A DNA stretch of 64,000 nucleotides from Desulforapulum autotrophicum (GTDB lineage Bacteria; Desulfobacterota; Desulfobacteria; Desulfobacterales; Desulfolunaceae), in assembly GCA_020723285.1 (NCBI GenBank), contig DYJE01000030.1, forward strand, positions 1 through 64,000. Reading direction: 5' to 3'. Below the pieces are notes generated by a model. It made no database searches. It had not been told where the DNA came from and saw nothing but the letters and a program-made list of their open reading frames with translations. The stretch's first letter is position 1, and every line of letters starts with the position of its first letter. This document shows positions 54,651 to 63,206 of this stretch, piece by piece. Both the position numbers and the translations under genes were made by a program.

Positions 54651-54679
54651 AAACCCTGCCGGGATATCCGGCAGGGTTT
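54651..54679. terminator. Bidirectional terminator between endA-type and csp genes
   Basis: aaaccctgccgg and ccggcagggttt pair perfectly over a 5-nt loop. On the minus strand a T5 run follows (for csp); on the plus strand T3 (for the nuclease). Confidence 0.85.
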
Positions 54680-54711
54680 AGAACAGTTGCGACTCCGATG
54701 AATAATAACGT

Positions 54712-54912
54712 TTATAACTTGATGACATTCTTGGCGGCAGAACCTCGGCCGCTCGTTTCAATTTCAAAAGAAACGCGTTCTCCTTCCGATAATGTTCTGA
54801 AACCGGGCATGTCAATGGATGTATGGTGTACGAAAACATCACTGCCATCTTCCTGCTCGATAAAACCATAGCCTTTTTTGTCGCTGAACCATTTTACAGT
54901 ACCTTCTGCCAA
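54712..54912 (-). CDS. Cold-shock protein (CspA family)
   Basis: 66 aa from a TTG start. AAGGAGG lies 7 nt upstream, and this start gives the normal family N-terminus (M)AEGTVKWF. An in-frame extension to 54996 would add 28 unrelated residues. RNP1 (KGYGFI) and RNP2 (VFVHHTSI) are intact. It binds single-stranded nucleic acids and melts RNA structure. A C-terminal GRGSAAKNVIKL completes the OB fold. Confidence 0.95.
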   Translation of the reverse strand: MAEGTVKWFSDKKGYGFIEQEDGSDVFVHHTSIDMPGFRTLSEGERVSFEIETSGRGSAAKNVIKL

Positions 54913-54919
54913 ACCCACT

Positions 54920-54926
54920 CCTCCTT
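54920..54926 (-). promoter_or_regulatory. Ribosome-binding site fixing the csp TTG start
   Basis: AAGGAGG on the minus strand, 7 nt from the TTG. It decides between the 66-aa and the 94-aa reading. Confidence 0.75.
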
Positions 54927-55240
54927 GTATTACAATGACCAGTTTGATTCCCGTCGCCGGGTCCTGCTTTGACATTTTGAAAAATAGAACGCACACCTCC
55001 GCCTTAGATCAGCACGAAACCCGTATTCTATTAATCAAATGGTATGTTCGTAGTATTAGCGGTCTTGGTAACCAGCAGAGATTACGTAAATCAAGACATA
55101 GCTGTGTTGAGAAATATAGCGCGTTTGATCATTCCTTAGTAAGGCACTATAATTTTTCAGTATCGCATTGATTTGAAAAAATCAAGAAAATTATCGCTCG
55201 ATAATAAAAAAATAAGCGAATATATTTCGAGGATGCTGAA

Positions 55241-55264
55241 CAGGGCGGCCGGACGACCGCCCTG
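55241..55264 (-). terminator. Hairpin after the phosphomannomutase gene
   Basis: cagggcggtcg and gccgccctg on the minus strand form a strong stem 9 nt past the stop. Only a weak T-tract follows (ttc), so termination is not assured. Confidence 0.5.
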
Positions 55265-55273
55265 TAATGAAGT

Positions 55274-56626
55274 TCAGAAACCTGAAATCACCGTTGCAAG
55301 AGCGGATTCCACATAACTCCGGATCTCAAGAAGTCTGTTCTCATCCATGGCTTCAAAACGGAGAACCAGGGCGGGCTGGGTATTCGATGCCCGGACAAGC
55401 CCCCATCCGTCATGGAAAAGGACCCGGACACCGTCGATATCGATGATTTCATGACGGTCCCTGAAATGCTCCGTGATTTGATCAACCACCTTGAATTTGA
55501 TGTCATCGGGACAGTCGACCCGGATTTCGGGTGTGTTGAAGGTCAGCGGGATATCGGCAAGAAGCTGGCCCATGGTTTTTCCCGAGTCGGCTATGATTTC
55601 GAGAAGTCGCAGCGTCGCGTACAGGGCATCGTCATATCCCAGATACCTGTCCGCGAAAAAGATATGACCGCTCATCTCTCCGGCCAGGGCCGCGTTTTCC
55701 TCTTTCATTTTCTTTTTGATCAGCGAGTGCCCCGTTTTCCACATGACAGCGTTACCGCCGTTTTTCCGGATATCGTCGTACATGGTTTTTGAGCATTTCA
55801 CCTCGGAGATAAACGTGGCCCCCGGTCTGCGGGACAGGATCTCACGGGCGAAAACGATCATCAGCTGATCTCCGTATACAATGCGACCGGTTTCATCGAC
55901 CACGCCGATCCGGTCACCGTCACCGTCATACCCCACTCCCAAATCCAGCTTTTTATCTTGGACAAGGGCGATCAGGTCCTTGAGATTGGCCGCCACCGTC
56001 GGATCGGCTTCATGGTTGGGAAATCGCCCGTCCATATCGCAATAAAGATCATGGACTGTACATCCGGCCTGTTTCAACACAGGCACAGCCACAGGCCCCG
56101 CTGTTCCGTTCCCTGCATCCACGCCGATATTCAGCTTTTTTGATATCGTTATGTTTTCCGCAAGATATTTTTTGTACGGCGTCAGGGCGTCGGCAGAATC
56201 CAGGGAGCCTGATCCTGTCCGGAAATCCTGATTCTCAATCATCTTGTAGAGGGCCATGATACCGTCGCCATGAATGGAATCCGTGCCATTACACAGCTTA
56301 AATCCGTTGTATTCCGGCGGGTTATGACTTGCCGTCACCATGACCCCACCCTCTTTTTTAAAATGCTGGATGGAAAAATACATCATCGGCGTGGGACAGA
56401 CCCCGATATCCGTCACGTTGCATCCTGTGGATCTCAGGCCTTCGATGACCTTTTCCGCGTAAAGATCCGAGGTGGTCCGGCAGTCACGCCCCACCACGAG
56501 GTTTGTTTTTCCATGATTCAGAAGATAGGTGCCCACTGCCTTACCGATGAGCACCACATCGTTTTCGTCCAGCTGTTGTCCGGCGATACCCCGGATATCG
56601 TATTCTCTGAAAATCTTAGCGTCCAT
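55274..56626 (-). CDS. Phosphomannomutase/phosphoglucomutase
   Basis: 450 aa from the ATG at 56626 (GGAG 8 nt upstream). Active-site loop TASHNPPEYNGFK with the phosphoserine, metal-binding DGDGDR (GVGYDGDGDRIG), the sugar-specificity loop GEMSGHIFF, and a C-terminal phosphate-binding RASNTQPAL. It interconverts the 1- and 6-phosphates of mannose and glucose, feeding nucleotide-sugar and LPS/EPS synthesis. An AlgC-like bifunctional enzyme is likely. It lies 32 nt after the MoeA-PBP gene but is functionally unrelated. Confidence 0.95.
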   Translation of the reverse strand: MDAKIFREYDIRGIAGQQLDENDVVLIGKAVGTYLLNHGKTNLVVGRDCRTTSDLYAEKVIEGLRSTGCNVTDIGVCPTPMMYFSIQHFKKEGGVMVTASHNPPEYNGFKLCNGTDSIHGDGIMALYKMIENQDFRTGSGSLDSADALTPYKKYLAENITISKKLNIGVDAGNGTAGPVAVPVLKQAGCTVHDLYCDMDGRFPNHEADPTVAANLKDLIALVQDKKLDLGVGYDGDGDRIGVVDETGRIVYGDQLMIVFAREILSRRPGATFISEVKCSKTMYDDIRKNGGNAVMWKTGHSLIKKKMKEENAALAGEMSGHIFFADRYLGYDDALYATLRLLEIIADSGKTMGQLLADIPLTFNTPEIRVDCPDDIKFKVVDQITEHFRDRHEIIDIDGVRVLFHDGWGLVRASNTQPALVLRFEAMDENRLLEIRSYVESALATVISGF

Positions 56627-56658
56627 GCAATTTCTCCCCGGCATTGATTTCTTGAAGT

Positions 56659-58593
56659 TCAAAGGATCAGAGAACCCGTTCTGGCCGTACTGTATCCGCC
56701 AAGGGCTTCCACCCGTTTTCTGAATGCCTGACTGTTTATGGTTTCACATAATATCTGAATGTTTCGTGAATGATAAAACGCCTCATCGATGACAAGATCG
56801 TACTGTTCCGTCACCACAGGTATGAAATCAAGGTCCAGGGCCCTTGCCGCCGCGAAAATCCCGAGACCTGTGTCGGCAGCGCCCGACAGAACCGCAGCAG
56901 CCACCGACATGTGTGTATACTCATCAAGGTTGTAGCCGTCAATTCTTTTATCGTCGATTCCAAGTTCCTTCAGCTTGAAATCAAGAAGTATCCGTGTCCC
57001 TGAACCTTTCTGCCTGTTGATGAAACGAAGGCCGGTCCTTGAAAGATCCTCGATGCCTTTGATGTTTTTCGGATTTCCTTTGGGAACGATCAGACCCTGG
57101 TCACGAAGGACAAGATTCACCACCTTCACTTTTTTATCCGGAAGATGTTTTCTTATATAAGACACGTTGTAGGATCCGTCCGTTTCATCAAGAAGATGGG
57201 ACCCGGCCAGATGGCAGAACCCCTTCTTCAGTGCCATAAGCCCGCCGAGACTGCCCACATGGCTGGACGAAAGTGAAATGCATCCGTGCTGTTCGGACCC
57301 GCGGATCTGGTCGGCCAGCACGTCCAGGGAATTGTCGTGGCTGCCCACGATCACCACGGTGTTCTCAATCAGGGGCAACGGTTTCAACAACTCCGCCCGA
57401 ACCGTGGCCTGAGACTTTATCCCCTCGACATGACTTGGAATTTTTACGATACCGTCCGCTTCTGTCAGGGAGGTGATGGTGCCTGCCCCGCCGGATAAGG
57501 GTGTGGCCACCATCCGTTCACCCACTTTTCCGATCTTTACCCGGACAAATTCGGTCAGCCCCAGTTTCGACGTGATGTTCCGTGTCGTGATCACGTCAAG
57601 GTTCTGACGTTCAATCACCGGAACCCCCAGAAGCTGGTGTATCAAAGGGCTGACAAACTGCTCGAATGCCATGATGGCGGAAACGGGATAGCCTGGAATT
57701 CCAAAGACGGGTTTTCCGTTGACATCTCCGAAAAGCAGAGGTTTTCCGGGCATCATGGTCACCCCGTGAACACGAACGTTCCCGCTCTCCAGAATGGCGG
57801 CCCGCGCGTAATCTTCCGACCCCGCTGATGAACCGCCCACTATGAGAATCATGTCGTAACGGGCATCGCAGGCCATTCTCCCCAGGGTATCGGCAATCAG
57901 GCCCTTGTCGTCCTCAAGCACCGGATGGCGTTCTGCCCGGGCTCCGCAGCTTTCCGCAAGCCGTGCAAGGACATAGGAATTGGCATCCAGTGTTTTTCCG
58001 GGAGGGACTGTGGACAGATCAAAATCCTTATAATCCACCAGTTCAGAACCTGTTGGAATGATGAGAACAGAGGGTTTTTTGTGAACAGGAACACTGAAAA
58101 CCCCTCCAGAAATCAGCGCGCCCACGCAGTAGGGTGTGACGCGGTGCCCATGGGGAAATAGAAGTTCGGTGGCCACGATATCCTCACCCATTTTCCGAAC
58201 ATGCTGAAAAGGGAATGCGGGGGTTTCGATGCTCACAGTCCCGTTCCCGTGATCGCAGACATGTTCGATCATGATGACGGAATTGGTGTTCTCCGGCATC
58301 ACATGCCCTGTGTTCACCGGATATGCGTCAATACCCAGCGTCAATGTCACAGGTCTAGTTTCGCCGGCCCCGAATGTGGCTTCAGCGGCGACGGCGATGC
58401 CGTCCATGGCCGCCGCATGGTATGAGGGAGAAGACATCCCCGCGCATACCGCTTCAGAAAGAATGCGTCCCACGGCCTGATCTGCGGGGACACGTTCTAC
58501 ACCGAGAGTCCCGGCGGGAAACGCTTGCAAAAGGATCCCAAGGGCGTCTTCGATACTCTTCATATCCAGATACACATTACGTTTCGTACTCAT
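56659..58593 (-). CDS. MoeA fused to a periplasmic-binding-protein-like domain
   Basis: 644 aa. Residues about 12-405 are molybdopterin molybdotransferase (MoeA): SYHAAAMDGIAVAAE, VIMIEHV, SVLIIPTGSELVD, LIVGGSSAGSEDYA, GVTMMPGKPLLFG. Residues about 420-640 form the PBP-like domain often attached to MoeA (SLGGLMALKKGFCHLAGSHL, NRQKGSGTRILLDFKLKELG, DTGLGIFAAARALDLDFIPV), thought to sense molybdate, tungstate or the cofactor. MoeA inserts the metal into adenylated molybdopterin. Paired with a second MoeA upstream. The start at 58593 lacks a strong RBS. Confidence 0.9.
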   Translation of the reverse strand: MSTKRNVYLDMKSIEDALGILLQAFPAGTLGVERVPADQAVGRILSEAVCAGMSSPSYHAAAMDGIAVAAEATFGAGETRPVTLTLGIDAYPVNTGHVMPENTNSVIMIEHVCDHGNGTVSIETPAFPFQHVRKMGEDIVATELLFPHGHRVTPYCVGALISGGVFSVPVHKKPSVLIIPTGSELVDYKDFDLSTVPPGKTLDANSYVLARLAESCGARAERHPVLEDDKGLIADTLGRMACDARYDMILIVGGSSAGSEDYARAAILESGNVRVHGVTMMPGKPLLFGDVNGKPVFGIPGYPVSAIMAFEQFVSPLIHQLLGVPVIERQNLDVITTRNITSKLGLTEFVRVKIGKVGERMVATPLSGGAGTITSLTEADGIVKIPSHVEGIKSQATVRAELLKPLPLIENTVVIVGSHDNSLDVLADQIRGSEQHGCISLSSSHVGSLGGLMALKKGFCHLAGSHLLDETDGSYNVSYIRKHLPDKKVKVVNLVLRDQGLIVPKGNPKNIKGIEDLSRTGLRFINRQKGSGTRILLDFKLKELGIDDKRIDGYNLDEYTHMSVAAAVLSGAADTGLGIFAAARALDLDFIPVVTEQYDLVIDEAFYHSRNIQILCETINSQAFRKRVEALGGYSTARTGSLIL

Positions 58594-58674
58594 CCGCTGC
58601 CATCCGCTTCAATAACAGTTAAAAAACCGGTCTGTCGATCACGTTCACCCGATCGAAAAACCTGGGTGTCATGG

Positions 58675-59913
58675 TCATGACCTGTTCGAAACAGCCATAA
58701 CCCACACCCGGCTACCTTTTTCAAGTCCCTCGGTGTTTACGGGTATTCGGATCATACCATGCGCAAGGACCATGGTGTTGATGACCCCGGATTTCCCCAG
58801 CACCGGAACAGCCATCCACTCTCCGTCACACCATTCCAGCCGGACCCGTATATACTCTTCGCGCCCCTGGGCCGAAGCCACATTTCGTGAAAGAATCGCC
58901 GGTATTTTCATAAAATCGTCATCCGCCACACAGCCGGAGATCCAGCGTATGAACGGCTTCACAACCCGGTCAAAAACAATCATCGCCGACACCACATGAC
59001 CCGGAAGCCCCCACACCGCCTTTCCTGAAACGGTGGCGAGAATCGTGGGTTTACCTGGACTGATGGAAATGCCGTGGACCAGTAGACGAGAATCTGAAAA
59101 CGAGGTCAGTACCCGTGTGGTGAAATCACGGGCTCCCACAGAGCTGCCACCCGATATGAGAACCATGTCCGTTTCTGTGAGGGCTTTACCGCAGACAGCC
59201 CGGAGTTCGGTTTCGTCATCTTTCACGATTCCATATGACACGGGATCCCCACCTGTGTCCAATATCAAACCTCGCAAGGTGTGAGTGTTCATGTCCCTGA
59301 TATGCCCCAAGGGCGGTTCAACCGACACATCGACCACTTCATCGCCGGTGGATACGATGCCGATCACGGGCTTCCTGAACACCGGAATACGGGAGTGGCC
59401 GAACGCTGCCAGCAGACCCGCGTCCTGAGGTCTCAGTAATCGGCCTTTTTCAAGAAGAATGGCCCCTTTTGCGAAATCCTCACCCTTTTCAATGATGTTA
59501 TGCCCCGGTGCCACGCTTCGATAGACTTCGATGGTTTCATCATCCACCGTCTCGGTATTCTCCACCATAACCACGCTGTCCGCACCTGAGGGAAGCATGC
59601 CACCGGTAGCGATCCGCACCGCCTCGCCATGGCCGATGGAAAATTCCGGCCGTTCCCCCATGGCCACTGAACCCTTGATGGTAAGAAGAGCCGGGGTATC
59701 GTTTGACGCACCGAACGTGGATGACGCTTTTACCGCGTACCCGTCCATGGTCGAACGTGTAAATTCCGGAAGATCCCTGTCCGCAAACACGTCCCTTGAA
59801 AGAATCCGCCCGTGGCAGGTGTCGATGAAAACATCTTCACAGCCCACGGTTCCGAACAAAGACCGAAATGCCATGACCTGATCAAGTGATGTGACTTTAA
59901 AATAATCCTTCAT
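58675..59913 (-). CDS. moeA: MoeA molybdopterin molybdotransferase
   Basis: 412 aa from the ATG at 59913; an earlier in-frame ATG at 59961 is possible. Motifs: RSTMDGYAVKA, GGMLPSGADSVVMVENTE, IVSTGDEVVDV, LISGGSSVGARDF, GISISPGKPTI, VWGLPGHVVSAM. It catalyses metal insertion to form Moco or Wco in the cytoplasm. A second MoeA-type gene follows 81 nt downstream on the same strand. Two paralogues in tandem are usually explained by Mo versus W handling (inference). Confidence 0.95.
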   Translation of the reverse strand: MKDYFKVTSLDQVMAFRSLFGTVGCEDVFIDTCHGRILSRDVFADRDLPEFTRSTMDGYAVKASSTFGASNDTPALLTIKGSVAMGERPEFSIGHGEAVRIATGGMLPSGADSVVMVENTETVDDETIEVYRSVAPGHNIIEKGEDFAKGAILLEKGRLLRPQDAGLLAAFGHSRIPVFRKPVIGIVSTGDEVVDVSVEPPLGHIRDMNTHTLRGLILDTGGDPVSYGIVKDDETELRAVCGKALTETDMVLISGGSSVGARDFTTRVLTSFSDSRLLVHGISISPGKPTILATVSGKAVWGLPGHVVSAMIVFDRVVKPFIRWISGCVADDDFMKIPAILSRNVASAQGREEYIRVRLEWCDGEWMAVPVLGKSGVINTMVLAHGMIRIPVNTEGLEKGSRVWVMAVSNRS

Positions 59914-60110
59914 TCCTGATTCCAGCAACCCTTCCAAGCGGCCGTTAAAAAACCGTAGCACACATATCGTTTACCAGTTCCTGTCCCCGTCAGCGCCTGT
60001 TTCATGATAAATCCCTTGATACCCAATCAAAATTTTTATATCTATCACCTAAACATTCATTTGTGCAATACCCTACATCGTGCTTAAAACACGGCAAGCT
60101 AAGGAACATT

Positions 60111-60818
60111 ATGAAAAAAAACTCGGTTCTTCTTCTGGTCATAACAGCAATCTTCATTGTGGCCCTGTGCGCCGAATCAGGCCACGCAGCGAAACGCAAA
60201 TCATCACGGACCAAAGCCAAACCCAAAGACAATTCACCTGTAGCCCAGATTCTGAACAAAATTGAAAACAGGTACAGTTCCGTTTCTTTTTCAGCCAGTT
60301 TTTTTCAGGAATCCCCATTGCCTGAAATACAGGTTATAGAAAAGGCTCAGGGCAAAGCCTACTTCAAAAAACCCGGAAAATTCCGCTGGGAATACGAAAA
60401 ACCCGAAGTTCTTCACTACATTTCAGATGGTACGACGCTCTGGATACACAGTCCGTCGGACAACAATGTCTGGACCGGAAAGTCCAAGGAATTCTTCGGC
60501 AAAGGAAGTGGTGCCAACGTGCTGACCGATGTCAAACAGATACGGACCCAGTTCCTGGTCACTATCGCGGACTCCTCCGATGCAAACACCCTCCGGCTCA
60601 AGCTCAACCCCAAAACCGACATGGGATTCACAGACGTGTTTCTCACCGTGGACAAAGGAACCTACGATATTCTGAAAATCGTTTCATTCAACATGAACGG
60701 AGAAGAAACACGCATCGAATTCAGGGATCTTGAGTTCAAACCCTTTTCAGACGACCTGATGTTCAACTTCAAGATACCCGCATCCGCCAATGTCATACCC
60801 CTTGATCAGAAAATGTAA
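60111..60818 (+). CDS. lolA: LolA-type outer-membrane lipoprotein carrier
   Basis: 235 aa. Start at 60111 (AAGGAAC RBS). Signal peptide ending GHA-AKR, a Lys/Pro-rich linker, then the LolA fold: ILNKIENRYSSVSFSASFFQESPL, AYFKKPGKFRWEYEKPE, LWIHSPSDNNVW. It carries lipoproteins across the periplasm from LolCDE. The abundant lipoproteins in this window would need it. nadA begins 9 nt later. Confidence 0.93.
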   Translation: MKKNSVLLLVITAIFIVALCAESGHAAKRKSSRTKAKPKDNSPVAQILNKIENRYSSVSFSASFFQESPLPEIQVIEKAQGKAYFKKPGKFRWEYEKPEVLHYISDGTTLWIHSPSDNNVWTGKSKEFFGKGSGANVLTDVKQIRTQFLVTIADSSDANTLRLKLNPKTDMGFTDVFLTVDKGTYDILKIVSFNMNGEETRIEFRDLEFKPFSDDLMFNFKIPASANVIPLDQKM

Positions 60819-60827
60819 GGATCAGCG

Positions 60828-61721
60828 ATGAAACAGAAAATCAGAGATCTTCTCAAATCAAGAAACGCCATTCTTCTCGCCCACAATTACCAGCCGGGAG
60901 AAATCCAGGATGTGGCGGACATGACTGGAGACTCCCTTGAGCTCAGCATCAAGGCATCGAAAACCGACGCGGATGTCATCGTATTCTGCGGAGTGCACTT
61001 CATGGCTGAAACAGCCGTGATCCTCTGCCCGGACAAAACCGTCCTGCTACCGAGAACCGACGCGGGCTGCCCCATGGCGGACATGATCACCGCCGAATCG
61101 CTGAAAAAGCGATTGTCCGAACTTCCGGAAATGCCGGTGGTGACGTATGTGAATTCGTCCGCCGCCGTCAAAGCCCTGTCCACCATCTGCTGCACGTCCG
61201 CCAACGTGGTGAAGGTGGCCAACAGCATCGACCATCATGAAATGCTCATGACACCGGACCGGAATCTCGCCCTTTACGCGGCTGAACGGACCGACAAAAC
61301 GATCCACATCTGGGACGGTTGCTGCCCCTATCATAACGCACTTAAGCCCGAAGATGTGACTGCCGCGCGAAACGTGTATCCCGACGCGGTCTTCATGGCC
61401 CATCCCGAATGCCCGCCCGATGTTCTCGCCATGGCCGACGTGATTCACAGCACCTCGGGCATGATCAAATTCGCCTCGGAATCCAAAGCCGAGTCATTCA
61501 TCGTCGGAACGGAAACAGGCCTTCTTCATGGGCTTTCGAAAGCCAATCCCGGAAAACGGTTTTACCCCGTATCCACAAGCCTGGAATGCGCGGAGATGAA
61601 AAAGATCACCCTCAACGATATTGTTCGATCCCTTGAACATATGGAAGGCAAGGTCACGGTGCCTGAAGATATCCGCCGTGCCGCCCTTTCGTCCGTGGAA
61701 CGCATGATACAACTTGCATAA
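60828..61721 (+). CDS. nadA: Quinolinate synthase A
   Basis: 297 aa. ILLAHNYQPGEIQDVADMTGDS is the NadA N-terminal signature. The three cluster Cys lie in TDAGCPMAD, AHPECPPD and STSLECAEM, and EMLMTPDRNLA and VGTETGLLHGL are further conserved segments. It condenses iminoaspartate with dihydroxyacetone phosphate using a [4Fe-4S] cluster, in NAD synthesis. No nadB or nadC is adjacent. Confidence 0.97.
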   Translation: MKQKIRDLLKSRNAILLAHNYQPGEIQDVADMTGDSLELSIKASKTDADVIVFCGVHFMAETAVILCPDKTVLLPRTDAGCPMADMITAESLKKRLSELPEMPVVTYVNSSAAVKALSTICCTSANVVKVANSIDHHEMLMTPDRNLALYAAERTDKTIHIWDGCCPYHNALKPEDVTAARNVYPDAVFMAHPECPPDVLAMADVIHSTSGMIKFASESKAESFIVGTETGLLHGLSKANPGKRFYPVSTSLECAEMKKITLNDIVRSLEHMEGKVTVPEDIRRAALSSVERMIQLA

Positions 61722-61754
61722 TTCGTTTTGCCTCAACGTTAAGGAGGACAGATC

Positions 61755-62594
61755 ATGGAAAGTGCTCGAAAAACCGTTCTGATCACGGGTTGTTCCACAG
61801 GCATCGGCCGGGCTTTGGCCCTTGAATGCCACAAACGGGGCCTTCATGTTTTCGCAACGGCAAGAAACGCGGATACTCTGGCCGATTTCGCCGCCATGGG
61901 CATGACCACCCTGAAACTCGACGTCAACGATCCTGAAAATGTGGCGTCGGCCGCCCGTAGGATCAACGAAGAAACCGGCGGACTCGACATGCTGGTGAAC
62001 AACGCCGGGTTCATCGCCATGGGGCCCCTTGTTGAAATCCCCCTTTCCCGTCTCCGCCTTCAGTTTGAAACGAATGTGGTGGCCGTGATCGCCATGATCC
62101 AGGCGTTCGCCCCGGCCATGATGACCAACAAAAAAGGATGCATCGTCAACATCGGCAGCGTATCCGGCATTCTTCCCAGCCCCTTTGCCGGAGCGTACTG
62201 CGCCAGCAAAACCGCCGTTCACTCGCTGTCCGACGCCCTGAGGGCCGAGCTTTCGCCATTCAACATCCGTGTCGTCACGGTTCAGCCCGGCGGCATCACG
62301 TCGGAACTGGGAAACACGGCCCATAAAGGGATACCTCGCGACGAAGCCAAGCCTTCGTTCTACTCCGCCATCGCGGAAGCCATCGAGGAACGGGCTCTGG
62401 CGTCACAGATGAACGCCACGCCGGTCGCCGAATTCGCGGAGAAACTGATGTCCGGACTTCTCAATGACAATCCTGCACCCGTGATCCGGCTGGGCAAACA
62501 GAGTTTTCTTCTCCCCTTCATCCGATACGCTTTGCCCACACGCTTGCGTGACAGAATCCTTATCCGTAAATTCAAACTCGACACTATGGCTTGA
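61755..62594 (+). CDS. Short-chain dehydrogenase/reductase
   Basis: 279 aa, classical SDR. TGCSTGIG (cofactor motif, residues about 11-18), NNAG (about 80-83), catalytic Ser in NIGSVSG, and YCASK with Tyr and Lys. A C-terminal tail rich in basic residues (RDRILIRKFKL) and an LPFIRYALP segment suggest a peripheral membrane or lipid substrate (inference). The substrate cannot be assigned. Strong RBS AAGGAGG. Confidence 0.93.
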   Translation: MESARKTVLITGCSTGIGRALALECHKRGLHVFATARNADTLADFAAMGMTTLKLDVNDPENVASAARRINEETGGLDMLVNNAGFIAMGPLVEIPLSRLRLQFETNVVAVIAMIQAFAPAMMTNKKGCIVNIGSVSGILPSPFAGAYCASKTAVHSLSDALRAELSPFNIRVVTVQPGGITSELGNTAHKGIPRDEAKPSFYSAIAEAIEERALASQMNATPVAEFAEKLMSGLLNDNPAPVIRLGKQSFLLPFIRYALPTRLRDRILIRKFKLDTMA

Positions 62595-63206
62595 TTTTTA
62601 TGAAAGATAAGTATATATAAAAAATAACTTTATTATCGATAAATTGGTTTCATCGATACGACCTGCCCCGGCGGCAGGCGCACTCACTTCCTCCAGATTG
62701 AAATAAACATATCCATTTAGATAAACGATTATTACTTGATTTTTTTTGATTGAATTCTCAACTTTTCTTGATGTTATAATTTTTATGAATCAATCAGGGA
62801 TGATACAGGTCGATTTAGTGTAAACGCCCTTGATCCGTCGGTTCATGGCTGCCAAAGTCTGAAAAATGCCTTGAATACGCCGCATCTGAACAGTCACTGG
62901 ACAAACAAAAGCCTTGACAGGCGCAACCGTTGAGTATTAGTTATAATGAATTAATAACATAGTTCACCACGATTAACGCACAACATGACACAAAATATCA
63001 ATCAACAACTGGAAATGCGGTTCATTGCAGATTCAAACCCTAAAAAACGCCAGACCGGTCTCCAACAGACGGTTCATCATTAACCTGAAAAAAAGGAGGG
63101 GGACAAGCACTGAAAAGGGTTTGCTCACCCGAGCATCAAACGTCATGTAATAAACTTAGGTCATTCTTAACGTTTATTATCCATACCAACCGAGAAGGAG
63201 AAGATG
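62595..63206. other. Long AT-rich intergenic region before the right-hand porin
   Basis: No gene. A small hairpin cctgcc/ggcagg sits near 62662-62678. Possible -10 boxes (tataat) occur near 62776 and 62943, with imperfect -35 partners. Two inverted repeats lie close to the porin: tgctc-acccgagca near 63122, and 63148-63179. A long regulated leader is plausible. Confidence 0.4.
63148..63179. promoter_or_regulatory. Inverted repeat upstream of the porin gene
   Basis: TAATAAAC and GTTTATTA, perfect 8-bp arms separated by 16 nt, centred about 44 nt before the porin start. Candidate operator or leader structure. Confidence 0.35.

Larger units (their letters stand above)
54913..55273. other. Leader region of csp and gap before the phosphomannomutase gene
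   Basis: No gene. The minus-strand part next to csp probably contains its promoter and leader (GC-poor, with a purine-rich ggcggagg at about 55001-54994). At the right end lies the terminator-like hairpin 55241-55264. I see no further structure. Confidence 0.4.
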
